Below the pieces are notes generated by a model that did not search any database, was not told the origin of the DNA, and worked only from the letters and a program-made list of their open reading frames with translations. Below are positions 9,363 through 18,881 of a DNA stretch of 64,000 bases, piece by piece. Source of the stretch: a bacterium GBS-1 (GTDB lineage Bacteria; Synergistota; GBS-1). The first letter of the stretch is position 1; each line of letters begins with the position of its first letter. A program made the position numbers and the translations under genes. Where the stretch lies: contig LEKQ01000008.1 in NCBI GenBank assembly GCA_001443005.1, positions 26,851-90,850 of the forward strand, given 5' to 3'.

Positions 9363-10763
9363 TTAAGCTCTTCCCCTTAACCTGAAATCCTCAAAGGGGA
9401 GGTCAGCATCCTCAAGAACGACGATCTTCCTTCCATAGCTTCGCTCCCAATCCTCCTTAACTTTCTCCAAGGGTTCCTTCATCTTCGGGCTCACAATTAT
9501 CTCTATGATCTCAAAGGAATTAGATGCGATAAATTTCTTAAACCTCCTTTTGATATCCATCATCAATGTCTCCTCGCTTAAAACCCAACCCTTCCCACGA
9601 CAGTAAGGGCAGGTCATCCCCAACCTATCCACTAAATCGGGGCCCTCTCGCTCCCGCGTGAGCTCAAGCAAACCTAAGGGGCTAAAGGAGTGAACCTCTA
9701 CCTCCCTCCTATCTTTCTCAAGCTCTGAGTAAAGCTCCTTAAGGACCAGCTCCTTGTTCCTTTCGCTTTTCATATCGATAAAGTCTATTATAACTATGCC
9801 ACCTATCCCTCTTAATCTTAACTGCCTCCCTATTTCTCGCGCGGCCTCGAGGTTCGTTCTAAGAGCCGTCCTCTCAAAGCTCCCTTCCCCAACGAAGCTC
9901 GAGGTATTAACATCTATGACGGTTAAGGCTTCCGTCCTATCTATAACTATCTCCCCACCGCAGAGAAGGCTAACCTTTCTCGATAGAAGCTGTCTAAGTT
10001 CATCCTCAACCCCATAGGCCTCAAAGAGAGATACGCCAGGCACATTATGATAAAGGAGCTTAATTCTAGATAGGTCTTCTCCCCACCTACTTAAGACCTC
10101 CTCAACCTCTTTCAAGACCTCTTTACTGTCGGAACATATCTCCTTAACTTCAGGAGAAAACCAATCCCTTAAAACCCTCCTGACCAGTGAAGGTTCAGAA
10201 TAAAGAAGAGAGGGGGTGGGAACGGAATTAAAGTTCTCCAGGATGCTAGCCCATAGGGATAAAAGTTCTCCCAGCTCCTCTAATATTCCATCATCTGTGG
10301 CATACTTAGCAGCAGTCCTAACCACAGCTCCAAACCCCTCAGGCAGAGAGCCACTTATTAGCTCCTTCAATCTCTTTCTCTCTGATGGCCTATCTATCCT
10401 CCTTGAGATCCCAACCCTATCAGAGCCCGGAAGAAGAAGGATGTAACGTCCCGGAAGCCCCACCTTCATAGTCAACCTCGGTCCCTTTAAATCCTTTCCT
10501 TCTCGAGAAACCTGCACTATAATCTCCTCTCCTACACCTATGCTCCTATTCACATCCTTAAGTGGGAGAAAACCGTTCTTCCCTAAGCCTATATCCACGA
10601 AAGCAGCTCCCATGCCGTGAAGTATTCTCTCAACCCTTCCTTTGTATATATCTCCAACTATATCCTTAACATGCGGCCTTTCTATAAAATATTCTATTAG
10701 GAAACCATCCTCAAGAAGAGCTATCCTGGTTTCCTCATCCACGCTTATCAATATACTTATCAA
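9363..10763 (-). CDS. rng: Ribonuclease G/E family endoribonuclease
   Basis: About 466 residues, RNase G size, without the long RNase E scaffold tail. An S1-like domain opens with VGDIYKGRVERILHGMGAAFVDIG. The catalytic aspartates sit in VIDVNTSSF and IVIIDFIDM, and the zinc link in CPYCRGKG. These enzymes cut single-stranded RNA in rRNA maturation and mRNA decay. The start is uncertain: ATG is absent, and a TTG at 10763, eight bases after GGGAGG, aligns best with the usual N-terminus (..LISVDEETRIALLED). It follows the DUF2344 gene, as in many Firmicutes. Confidence 0.9.
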   Translation of the reverse strand: MISILISVDEETRIALLEDGFLIEYFIERPHVKDIVGDIYKGRVERILHGMGAAFVDIGLGKNGFLPLKDVNRSIGVGEEIIVQVSREGKDLKGPRLTMKVGLPGRYILLLPGSDRVGISRRIDRPSERKRLKELISGSLPEGFGAVVRTAAKYATDDGILEELGELLSLWASILENFNSVPTPSLLYSEPSLVRRVLRDWFSPEVKEICSDSKEVLKEVEEVLSRWGEDLSRIKLLYHNVPGVSLFEAYGVEDELRQLLSRKVSLLCGGEIVIDRTEALTVIDVNTSSFVGEGSFERTALRTNLEAAREIGRQLRLRGIGGIVIIDFIDMKSERNKELVLKELYSELEKDRREVEVHSFSPLGLLELTREREGPDLVDRLGMTCPYCRGKGWVLSEETLMMDIKRRFKKFIASNSFEIIEIIVSPKMKEPLEKVKEDWERSYGRKIVVLEDADLPFEDFRLRGRA

Positions 10764-11346
10764 GATCCTCAACCTCCCCAAAGGGGTTTAATATCTTTCC
10801 ATCTTCAAAACGCCATATCCCCAGTCTCCTGATCAAAAAGATATCCTGCCACGAAAGCCCCGAAGAGAAAAGAAGCTTAACTATCCCTGAAGCTCCCGGC
10901 GTAAGAAAAAGGAAAAGCCTATAAACCTTCGGATAAAGCTTAATAATCTTGTATAAAGCACCTTTAACCCCGTCCAGCTTCAGTTCACACTCGCTTGAAA
11001 GAAAGACATCGTAAATTGAAAAGTTCACGAACTTCACTATATCGAAATCGGGAGAGCTCTCACACCTTAAAAACCAAAGCTCCGGAGGAAGCTCCTCATT
11101 CAGCTTATGTACTACATCCAAGGGCACCCTAACCTCAGTTAGCTCCAGATCAACGTATTCCCGTAACCCCTCAACACCCACAGGTAAAGGAGGGCCCAAG
11201 CTTATCTTCATCTGAGGCGAGAAGCCACCGCTATAGCCGATCGGTATGGAAGCCCTTCTTAAAGCCCGCTTTAGGGCATTTAGCCAATCAAGATGAGATA
11301 TAAATCTAAAGGAACCAAGCTTTCTATACTCGAGACGCAATCTCAT
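10735..11346 (-). CDS. TIGR03936/DUF2344 protein, partner of the radical SAM protein
   Basis: About 203 residues with the family pattern RLEYRKLGSFRFISHLDWL near the start, then ALRRASIPIGYSGGFSPQMKIS and GPPLPVGVEG. This family is found next to, or fused with, the TIGR03960 radical SAM protein; its role is unknown, perhaps in RNA modification. The ATG at 11346 begins inside the end of the radical SAM gene, which indicates coupling. The family call is firm, but no function can be given. Confidence 0.82.
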   Translation of the reverse strand: MRLRLEYRKLGSFRFISHLDWLNALKRALRRASIPIGYSGGFSPQMKISLGPPLPVGVEGLREYVDLELTEVRVPLDVVHKLNEELPPELWFLRCESSPDFDIVKFVNFSIYDVFLSSECELKLDGVKGALYKIIKLYPKVYRLFLFLTPGASGIVKLLFSSGLSWQDIFLIRRLGIWRFEDGKILNPFGEVEDLDKYIDKRG

Positions 11347-13108
11347 TCCTAACACTGTATTTTTGACAGACCCCACATCTCAAACAAGAATCCCAACGAC
11401 AATCACCCGACGCTCTACCTAAAAGCGCACTCCTATGTTCCAATATAAGGAAATCCTTATCTACTCCTGAATCTAAGAAATCCCAAGGAAGCTTTTCATC
11501 GTAGGATATCTTCCTCTGAGCATAGTAATAAGGATCAATTCCCTCCTCGGAGAATGCGGAAATCCAAGTCCTCATGTTAAGCTGCTCATCCCATCCGTCA
11601 AATCTGGCTCCCTTTCTCCAAGCTCTCTCTATAACCGAAGCCAAATTATGATCTCCCCGAGCGAAAACCGCCTCTAAAAAGCTCAGGTCCACATCATGAT
11701 AGTGAACCTCAATATCCTTACCTTTAAGCGAGGACTTTATGAACCTCATCCTCTCCCTGAGAACATCCTGAGGAAGCTGCCCCTCCCACTGAAAAGGGGT
11801 ATGAGCCTTGGGAACGAAGGAAGCTAAGCTCACAGATAGGGAAAACCTCCTATTAAACCTCTTACCTAAGCGGTGTATACCCTTGACGAGGGATACCAAA
11901 CCTGATATATCCTCATCACCCTCCGTTGGCAAGCCAACCATAAAGTAAAGCTTAACCCTGTTCCATCCCCTCTTAGCGAGCTCCTCTACGGTCTTAAAGA
12001 TATCATCGTCGGTTATGTTCTTATTTATGACATCCCTGAGCCTCTGAGTGCCAGCCTCCGGAGCGAAGGTGAGGGTTGTTTTCCTTCCATCGCTCATAAT
12101 CTCCTCGGCCAAGTCAATTGAAAATGTATCCATTCTTAAGGATGGTAAGGACAGGGATAATCTTAAACCGAGCCTTTGAAACTCCGACCTCAAGCTAATC
12201 AAAGCCTCTTTAATCATGGAATAGTCACAGGAAGCTAATGAAGTAAGGGATAGCTCCTCATATCCGGTGGATAAAACCAAGTTCTTAGCGATCTCAACCA
12301 CCTTATCTAAGCTCCTCTCCCTAACGGGCCTGTAGACCATTCCTGCTTGACAAAACCTACAGCCTCGGGTGCAACCCCTGAAAACCTCGACGGAAACCCT
12401 ATCATGAACTATCTCAGTCCATGGAACTAAATCAACCTTAGGGTAAAAACCCTCATCTAGGCTTGGGATAATGCTCCTTCGTACTAGCTTACTCCTCCCA
12501 TGAGCGAGAGGAACCCATAACCATGGAAAGTGATCTCCAGCCTCAGCTAAGAAATCTCTCCTTTTACCCCCAGCTCTTCTCCAATCTCTATAAGCCCTCA
12601 ACAGCTCAAGAAAAGCTTCCTCTCCATCACCGAGAAGAAAGCAATCGAAGAAGGGGGCATAAACTTGAGCAGTGAAAGCTCCCGGTCCTCCACCTATCAC
12701 TATAGGATGATCATCATCCCTATCCTCAGCTCTTATCGGTATCCCTCCGAGATCAAGCAGGGTCAATATGTTAGTTGCATTCATCTCATATTGTAAGGTT
12801 ACACCGAGGAAGTCGAAATCTTTAAGGGGGGTGCTGCTCTCTAGAGACCTCAAAAACTCACCCCTACTTCTAAGAAGCATCTCCGCATCTATCCAGGGAG
12901 TGAAAGCCCTCTCTGCAGATAGCCACTCAAAGCCGTTTAATAGCCAATAAAGTATCTTATAGCCTAAATAAGACATTCCTATCTCATAGGTGTCAGGATA
13001 GGCGAGGCAAACCCTCACCTCCGATCTTTTCCACTCCTTAGCAGGGATATTCCACTCTCTCCCTATATATCTTGAAGGGCGTGAAACCAAAGATAACCAG
13101 TCTCTCAT
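11324..13108 (-). CDS. TIGR03960 B12-binding-domain/radical SAM protein
   Basis: 594 residues. The radical SAM cluster motif is FRGCTRGCRFCQAGMVYRP (CxxxCxxC near residues 235-242). The N-terminal half is the cobalamin-binding-like region (CLAYPDTYEIGMSYLGYKI and VTLQYEMNATNIL). The C-terminus has a further cysteine group, CLRCGVCQKY. The family is conserved in bacteria with rng and DUF2344 and is uncharacterised. Its stop overlaps the DUF2344 start by 23 bases and its start overlaps the rodA stop by 4. Confidence 0.88.
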   Translation of the reverse strand: MRDWLSLVSRPSRYIGREWNIPAKEWKRSEVRVCLAYPDTYEIGMSYLGYKILYWLLNGFEWLSAERAFTPWIDAEMLLRSRGEFLRSLESSTPLKDFDFLGVTLQYEMNATNILTLLDLGGIPIRAEDRDDDHPIVIGGGPGAFTAQVYAPFFDCFLLGDGEEAFLELLRAYRDWRRAGGKRRDFLAEAGDHFPWLWVPLAHGRSKLVRRSIIPSLDEGFYPKVDLVPWTEIVHDRVSVEVFRGCTRGCRFCQAGMVYRPVRERSLDKVVEIAKNLVLSTGYEELSLTSLASCDYSMIKEALISLRSEFQRLGLRLSLSLPSLRMDTFSIDLAEEIMSDGRKTTLTFAPEAGTQRLRDVINKNITDDDIFKTVEELAKRGWNRVKLYFMVGLPTEGDEDISGLVSLVKGIHRLGKRFNRRFSLSVSLASFVPKAHTPFQWEGQLPQDVLRERMRFIKSSLKGKDIEVHYHDVDLSFLEAVFARGDHNLASVIERAWRKGARFDGWDEQLNMRTWISAFSEEGIDPYYYAQRKISYDEKLPWDFLDSGVDKDFLILEHRSALLGRASGDCRWDSCLRCGVCQKYSVRNEIASRV

Positions 13109-14181
13109 GACTCTCTTAAAAATCTATGCCTATACACGCTCAGCACCATACCTAAGGAGGCCATAAAGGATAGGGAGACACTACCACCATAACTGAAAAA
13201 GGGTAGAGGAAGACCCTTAACGGGTATTAAGCCTAACGTCATCGCAACGTTCACAAATATATGAAGGAAAAATATGGAAAGAACCCCAGAAACTAGGTAA
13301 AACCCCTCCTTATCCTTAGAAAGGAGAGCGATATGATACATTCTCCATAAAAGCAGGGAATAAAGCAGAAGAAGAAGGGAAGTGCCTAAGAAACCGAACT
13401 CCTCTCCCCAAACGCAAAAAACGAAATCAGTATGGTGCTCAGGCAGAAATCTGAGTCTATGCTGAAGTCCCCTTAAAAAGCCAGCTCCAAAGATTCCCCC
13501 TGCCCCTAAGGATATCTTCGCTTGAAGGAGATTATAACCAGCTCCCAAAGGGTCATACTCCGGGTCAAGAAAGACTAAAAGCCTCCTTTTCTGATAATCC
13601 TTTAGGAACTCCCAGAAGATAGGGATAGAACCCAAAGAAGCAAGAAGGGATAAAAAGAAATGCCTAAGGTGAGAAACTGATAGAAATAGATAAAGGAAAA
13701 ATATAAATAAGATTACGGCAGATGTCCCTAAATCGGGTTGCTTAGCTATGACCAAAGCAGGTATAAGCGAGTATAGTGATAGCTCAAGAACATCCTTCCA
13801 CCCATCGATGGAGCCTTTAACTGAAAGGAGCCTAGAGTAAAGCAGTATTAAAGCGGGCTTCATGAATTCAGAGGGCTGAAAGGAAATCCCAAAGAGCGTA
13901 ATCCATCTCTTTGCTCCTCCCGCCCCTCTCTCCAAAACGAGCGTAAAAAGAAGCAAAAGCAAAACGAAAGCATAGATAAACTTGCTACCCTTAACCAATC
14001 GATGGTAGTCGTAGAAGGAGAGGGAAAAGCAAAAAATCAAACCCATGACGTTCCATATAAGCTGCCTATAAAAGTAAACCTCCTTTTCCCCTTGGGTAGC
14101 GCTATATAAATTCAACATCCCAAGAAGCAACAGTAATAGCACGAGTCCAACCAAAAATTGGTCCAATCCTCTTAACCTCAA
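13105..14181 (-). CDS. rodA: Rod-shape SEDS glycosyltransferase RodA
   Basis: 358 residues with about ten membrane segments. SEDS-family landmarks include KRWITLFGISFQPSEFMKPALI, KQPDLGTSA and a C-terminal ..VKGLPLPFFSYGGSVSLS. RodA polymerises peptidoglycan glycan strands for side-wall growth together with the class B PBP2 encoded by mrdA, three genes upstream in the same operon. FtsW is the alternative, but the mre/mrdA context favours RodA. Confidence 0.9.
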   Translation of the reverse strand: MRLRGLDQFLVGLVLLLLLLGMLNLYSATQGEKEVYFYRQLIWNVMGLIFCFSLSFYDYHRLVKGSKFIYAFVLLLLLFTLVLERGAGGAKRWITLFGISFQPSEFMKPALILLYSRLLSVKGSIDGWKDVLELSLYSLIPALVIAKQPDLGTSAVILFIFFLYLFLSVSHLRHFFLSLLASLGSIPIFWEFLKDYQKRRLLVFLDPEYDPLGAGYNLLQAKISLGAGGIFGAGFLRGLQHRLRFLPEHHTDFVFCVWGEEFGFLGTSLLLLLYSLLLWRMYHIALLSKDKEGFYLVSGVLSIFFLHIFVNVAMTLGLIPVKGLPLPFFSYGGSVSLSFMASLGMVLSVYRHRFLRES

Positions 14182-14185
14182 GCGA

Positions 14186-14467
14186 CTATCTCTCCCAATC
14201 CCTCGACGCAGGTCTTCCTATAACAGGAACGCTAATGAACAGGAAAGTTTCTCCGTTCTCCCTCTTAACCTTCATCTGAACCCTATCCTTATCATAGTTC
14301 ACATAATCCTTAAGCACCATCAATATCCTATCCATCATCTCAAGCATATCATCCTTCGTCAGCTCCATCCTATCATGCTTAAGCATTATCTCCAGCCTGC
14401 TTTTCGCTATCTGAGAAGACGACTCTTTTTTCTTAAATAGCTTAAACAGAGAAAGCAACTTTATCAC
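14186..14467 (-). CDS. minE: Cell division topological factor MinE
   Basis: 93 residues. The basic, hydrophobic N-terminus (LFKLFKKK) fits the membrane-targeting and MinD-binding part. It is followed by AKSRLEIMLKHDR, close to the family core (..AKERLQ..L.HDR), and a C-terminal topological domain. MinE stimulates the MinD ATPase and drives Min patterning. Its start overlaps the minD stop by four bases. Confidence 0.88.
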   Translation of the reverse strand: MIKLLSLFKLFKKKESSSQIAKSRLEIMLKHDRMELTKDDMLEMMDRILMVLKDYVNYDKDRVQMKVKRENGETFLFISVPVIGRPASRDWER

Positions 14468-15264
14468 CTTCCACCGAAAAGTTGCCTAAGCTTACTCCAA
14501 AATCCTGTGTTCTTTCTGGGAGAAAGCTCTATAATAGGCACATCCTCTCCCTGAAGCCTCGCAACGATATTCTTAAAGGCCCTTGAGGCATCACTATCAT
14601 CCCTGAATATAACCGGCTCTCCTTTATTTGTGGCGACTATAACCTCCTCATCGTCAGGGATTATGCCCAACAAAGGAACCGCTAGTATGTCGAGAACATC
14701 TCTGACGCTAAGCATATCCCCCTTTTCCACCATATCTAACCTTATCCTGTTAATTATAAGCTGGGGAACCCCCTTCCCCATCGCCTCAAGCAACCCTATT
14801 ATCCTATCGGCATCCCTTACTGCGGAAACCTCGGGAGTGGTAACCACTATTGCCTTATCAGCCCCTATAGCTGCGTTTCTAAACCCCGTCTCTATACCAG
14901 CAGGACTATCTATCAGCACATAGTCGAATATCTTCCTCAACTTAGAGCAAACCTCTAACATCTGCTCGGAGGTTATAGCTTCTTTGGTCCTCGTCTGAGC
15001 AGCCGGAAGGAGAAATAGGTTCTCCAACCTCTTATCCCTCACGAGAGCCTGCTCTAGCCTACAGCTTCCCTCCACAACATCAACGATGTTAAAGACTATC
15101 CTATTTTCAAGACCTAAAACCACATCGAGGTTTCTTAAACCTATATCAGCATCAACCGTAACAACCTTCGCCCCCCGAAGAGCCAAACCAACACCGAGAT
15201 TAGCTGTAACCGTAGTCTTACCAACCCCTCCTTTCCCGGAGGTTATAACGTATACTTCTCCCAT
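14464..15264 (-). CDS. minD: Septum-site determining ATPase MinD
   Basis: 266 residues. The deviant Walker A GKGGVGKTTVTANLG starts at about residue 10, the switch I region has DADIGLRNLD, and the Walker B region reads YVLIDSPAGIE. The C-terminus ends in an amphipathic helix (FWSKLRQLFGGR), the usual MinD membrane anchor. MinD recruits MinC to block division away from midcell and is released by MinE. All three min genes are adjacent. Confidence 0.95.
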   Translation of the reverse strand: MGEVYVITSGKGGVGKTTVTANLGVGLALRGAKVVTVDADIGLRNLDVVLGLENRIVFNIVDVVEGSCRLEQALVRDKRLENLFLLPAAQTRTKEAITSEQMLEVCSKLRKIFDYVLIDSPAGIETGFRNAAIGADKAIVVTTPEVSAVRDADRIIGLLEAMGKGVPQLIINRIRLDMVEKGDMLSVRDVLDILAVPLLGIIPDDEEVIVATNKGEPVIFRDDSDASRAFKNIVARLQGEDVPIIELSPRKNTGFWSKLRQLFGGR

Positions 15265-15268
15265 AAGA

Positions 15269-15895
15269 TCACCCTCCTCGAATCGGATGAAAATCCACCT
15301 TATCCCTTGAAAAGGTCACCATGAAGGGTCTATCTCCTGAAAGGCTCGAAGGCAAAGATACAACCTTGTTCTTGATCACAAGGATAGATGGAGATAACTT
15401 AAGGGCTACAACAAAAACCTCATCTCCAGAGTTTATTCCAACGTAGGCACTTCCCCTCAGAGCACCAAAAACGGCAAGATTTCCCCCAACGTAAACCTCA
15501 GCTCCAGGATTGACATCCCCTATGATCACAAGATCCCCCTCATGCTCTAAGGAGACCCCAGACCTAAGGGTTCCAAAGTGAAAGAGAGAGTTTCTAGAGG
15601 GCACCTGAGGTAAAACCTGGGGGAGAAAATCCCTAACCACCGCCCTCGTCGATGGATCAAAGGCCTCCACCCCTATAAGCTTTAGAAAGGGCTTTCTGGA
15701 AAGCAATTCATCTACAAGCTTATAATCCTCTCTAGTAAGCTTTCTCCTTCCCAAATCTATAAAGATCTTGCCCTCATTGAAAAAGGACGACCCTAGCTTT
15801 TCCCTAAGCTCATCTATAACTTTTTCCCAGGAAGCCTCCTCATCTATAACTACCCTTATTCCTCCCTTCATCCCCTTAAGCTTTACCGCTTCCAT
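15269..15895 (-). CDS. minC: Septum-site inhibitor MinC
   Basis: About 208 residues. The C-terminal half is the beta-helical MinC domain (GVSLEHEGDLVIIGDVNPGAEVYVGG shape, then NLAVFGALRGSAYVG). The N-terminal half is the FtsZ-inhibiting domain. I chose the ATG at 15895 because GGAGGT sits six bases before it; an ATG two codons earlier touches the SD. It overlaps the mrdA end by about 20 bases. Confidence 0.88.
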   Translation of the reverse strand: MEAVKLKGMKGGIRVVIDEEASWEKVIDELREKLGSSFFNEGKIFIDLGRRKLTREDYKLVDELLSRKPFLKLIGVEAFDPSTRAVVRDFLPQVLPQVPSRNSLFHFGTLRSGVSLEHEGDLVIIGDVNPGAEVYVGGNLAVFGALRGSAYVGINSGDEVFVVALKLSPSILVIKNKVVSLPSSLSGDRPFMVTFSRDKVDFHPIRGG

Positions 15896-17642
15896 AACCA
15901 TACCTCCTGAAGAAGAAGTCCAAAATCTTTTTAGCTATGGGAACGGCTACTCCTCCACCCATTCCCCCCTCTTCAACCAAAACTACTATTGTCACCTTAG
16001 GATCATCGTAGGGGGCAAACCCCATAAACCAAGCGTGTTCCTTACCCCTTGGGTTTTGAGCACTTCCAGTCTTGCCTGCAGCCTTAAACTCGCCAGATAG
16101 TGCGCGAGCTGTTCCATCAGAGACCGCAAGCCGCATCCCCTTCCTAACTTCATCTATTACAGATTTTGGCAAGGAGAGCTCCCAATAAACTTCAGGGTTA
16201 AACCTCTCTATGATGTTTCCATCCTCATCCTGCAAAAGTTGGGCCACCTTAGGTCTATAAAAGGTCCCACCATTAGCGATAGCTGAAACCAAAGAAGCGA
16301 GCTGAATCGGTGTAACAAGGAGATAACTTTGGCCTATAGAAAAGTTTATTGTGTCCCCAGGATACCAGGGCTCACCTATCTTCTTCTTCTTCCACTCCGC
16401 CGTTGGTATGAACCCCTCTGCCTCGGAATCTAAATCCACACCTGTTTTAATACCTAATCCACATCTCTTAGCATAGCTTGATATCTTACCCACTCCCAAC
16501 TCCCTACCTACAGTATAAAAGTATATATTACAAGATTGAGCTATCGCTTGATAAAGGTCAACCACCCCATGCCCCCCTTCTCTCCAACACTTGAACTCCC
16601 TATTACCAACCGTTAGGGAACCGGTGCACAAAACTCTCCTTGAAGGAGAAACTACCCCCTCAGAGAGCGCACCTAAAGCAACAACTACCTTAAATAAGGA
16701 GCCGGGCGGAAGCTCAGCCTGTACAGCCCTATTGAACATGGGGCGATCAGGATTGCCAACCAAATCCCTCCACTCCCAGGAATCTATTCCCCAAACGAAC
16801 GTGTTCGGATCAAAGGAAGGTTTTGAAACCAGCGCCAGAACAGAACCATCCTTGGGATCCATAACCACAACGCAGCCTCTATTTTCTCCTAAAGCGTCAT
16901 AGGCAACTTTCTGAAGGTGCCTATCTATATTTAAAACCAAGCTAAAACCATTTACAGGGGGAGACTCCTTTAAGACCGAAACCTCCCTACCCAAAGCATC
17001 AACCTCTATCTCCCTATAACCATCAAGCCCCTTAAGATAATCCTCATAAACTCTCTCCACACCTAACTTTCCTATCTGATCCCCACCCCTGTATCCCCTA
17101 TTACCGTAAAGCTTCAGCTCTCTCTCAGATATCTCAGCGGTGTAACCCAAAATGTGGGCGAATAGATCTCCCCATGGATAGAACCTCCTACTATCAACCT
17201 CAAGACTTAAAAAGGGCTTAGAAGACAACCAGTTCCTTAAGTCCACGACCTGCACAAGGGTGAGGTTGTCTAAAATCATAACGGGCCAATAGTTAGAGTA
17301 AAACCTTCTTTTATAATTCCTGCAAACCTCATCATAAGGAATGGAAACCTCCATAGATAGCTCCCTCAAAAAATCCTCAACGGAAGGATAACCATTCCTC
17401 AATAAAGATGCTGGAACGAAGGACAGACCAAAGGTAGGAAGGTTTATAGCCAAAGGAGAACCCCCTCTATCATATATAAAGCCTCGTGCAGCCTTAACCC
17501 TGTGAATGCGAATCCTGTTTTCCTGAGCCGCTACTTTATACCGCTCTTCCATAAAAACTTGAATATACCAGAGCCTTCCGAGAAGGATAACAAACAGCAG
17601 AGCATAAGCTATCATAAGCATCGAAAGCCTATTGACCCTCAA
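15876..17642 (-). CDS. mrdA: Penicillin-binding protein 2 (class B transpeptidase)
   Basis: 588 residues with one N-terminal membrane segment (LMIAYALLFVILLGRLWYI), a dimerisation domain and a transpeptidase domain. The active-site motifs are SxxK in PPGSLFKVV, SxN in QSCNIYF, and KTG in AAGKTGSAQNP. PBP2 crosslinks side-wall peptidoglycan with RodA. The overlaps with mreD upstream and minC downstream fit a single transcript. Confidence 0.93.
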   Translation of the reverse strand: MRVNRLSMLMIAYALLFVILLGRLWYIQVFMEERYKVAAQENRIRIHRVKAARGFIYDRGGSPLAINLPTFGLSFVPASLLRNGYPSVEDFLRELSMEVSIPYDEVCRNYKRRFYSNYWPVMILDNLTLVQVVDLRNWLSSKPFLSLEVDSRRFYPWGDLFAHILGYTAEISERELKLYGNRGYRGGDQIGKLGVERVYEDYLKGLDGYREIEVDALGREVSVLKESPPVNGFSLVLNIDRHLQKVAYDALGENRGCVVVMDPKDGSVLALVSKPSFDPNTFVWGIDSWEWRDLVGNPDRPMFNRAVQAELPPGSLFKVVVALGALSEGVVSPSRRVLCTGSLTVGNREFKCWREGGHGVVDLYQAIAQSCNIYFYTVGRELGVGKISSYAKRCGLGIKTGVDLDSEAEGFIPTAEWKKKKIGEPWYPGDTINFSIGQSYLLVTPIQLASLVSAIANGGTFYRPKVAQLLQDEDGNIIERFNPEVYWELSLPKSVIDEVRKGMRLAVSDGTARALSGEFKAAGKTGSAQNPRGKEHAWFMGFAPYDDPKVTIVVLVEEGGMGGGVAVPIAKKILDFFFRRYGYGSGKA

Positions 17643-18091
17643 GCTGTCACACCACCGCTCTTCCTACTGATGAAGATAAAGCCTATCAGGAAGATAAAAA
17701 CATCCACTATTACCCTTCCCGTGAGGATCAGATAGCTTACCTCATATTCTATCCCTAAGATATGATAAAAAGCCATCTTAAAAACCTGAAAGAAGGAGAA
17801 AACCATTATACAAGCAAATAAATTTGTAAGATAGTTAAGCCTTCTTCTATAAAACTGGACCATTAAAGAAAAGATATAATACGACAAAATAAAATAAATA
17901 GAGCTTAACCCTATGATAGGCTCCCAACGCAGGTCCACTAGTAAACCGCTTAAAAACGCTAAGAAAATCCCCTTCGCTTCACTCAAATAAAAGGCCGAAA
18001 GGATGATAATCACCAAAACGAGGTCTGGAGTCAGGGCTCCCAAAGTTAAGGAAAAAGCTCCTTCTAAACAAAGAGATAAAATTATGAGCAA
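17639..18091 (-). CDS. mreD: Rod-shape membrane protein MreD
   Basis: 150 residues and almost wholly hydrophobic, with about four to five membrane segments and short charged loops, as in MreD of the elongasome. The sequence alone is weak evidence; the place between mreC and mrdA settles it. The start is unsure: a TTG at 18091 is used here, and no good ribosome site is close. Confidence 0.8.
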   Translation of the reverse strand: MLIILSLCLEGAFSLTLGALTPDLVLVIIILSAFYLSEAKGIFLAFLSGLLVDLRWEPIIGLSSIYFILSYYIFSLMVQFYRRRLNYLTNLFACIMVFSFFQVFKMAFYHILGIEYEVSYLILTGRVIVDVFIFLIGFIFISRKSGGVTA

Positions 18092-18110
18092 AAACCAAAC
18101 TATGCAGCCA

Positions 18111-18881
18111 TCACCTTCCCTTTAACACCCAAAGATTATCAAGTTTACTTAAGTCCTCAAAGGGCTTCACATGTACCTCCACGAACTCCCCTCTTTTTTT
18201 AACATAAACGACTTTCCCAATTCTTATTCCTCCTGGGATGTTTCCTCCCATCCCAGCAGCTACAACTTCATCATCAATGGAGACATCCCCTTCTTCAAAT
18301 ATGTAAAGCAACTCACAGTAAGCTCCACCGGTCCCCCTTAAAACGCCAAAACTTCTCGATCTTGACACCAACGCCCCTATTATGGAGTTACGAGAGGTGA
18401 TAAGCCTTACACGGGACATCTTTGAGCTAACCTCAACAACCTCTCCAACCAAACCATTCTCCCCTAAAACAACCATACCAACGCTTATACCAGAATCCTT
18501 ACCCTTATTAATAACCACCTCGCTGAACCATCTATCTGGAAATCTATAAACTACCTTACAAGGGATATAACCTTCCTTAAGACTATCCTCCTTAAAACCG
18601 TTAACCCTTACCATGGAGAGACTATGCCTTAAGAGAGCTAACTCTCTTCTAAGGTCGGCGTTTTCCCTAAGAAGATCCCTATGAAGCCGGAAAAAGGATA
18701 TAAGATCCGATAGCTTCCGTAACGGTAGAGAGAAAACTTCCTCTACGGGGAATATAAAAGAAGCATAACCCTTACGCATCAACTCTATCCCAGGCCAACT
18801 TTTGAGGCTTAAGGAAGAGAGAACCAAGGATAGAAAGATGAAAAAGCCTACTAAAAACCAACCTTTCTTAAGCCCCTCCAA
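18111..18881 (-). CDS. mreC: Rod-shape protein MreC
   Basis: 256 residues. There is one N-terminal membrane segment (GFFIFLSLVLSSLSL), then a short coiled coil (FFRLHRDLLRENADLRREL) and a beta-rich periplasmic domain including VINKGKDSGISVGMVVLGENGLVG, a typical MreC phrase. MreC links the cytoplasmic MreB filament to PBP2/RodA. The gene begins one base after the mreB stop. Confidence 0.93.
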   Translation of the reverse strand: MEGLKKGWFLVGFFIFLSLVLSSLSLKSWPGIELMRKGYASFIFPVEEVFSLPLRKLSDLISFFRLHRDLLRENADLRRELALLRHSLSMVRVNGFKEDSLKEGYIPCKVVYRFPDRWFSEVVINKGKDSGISVGMVVLGENGLVGEVVEVSSKMSRVRLITSRNSIIGALVSRSRSFGVLRGTGGAYCELLYIFEEGDVSIDDEVVAAGMGGNIPGGIRIGKVVYVKKRGEFVEVHVKPFEDLSKLDNLWVLKGR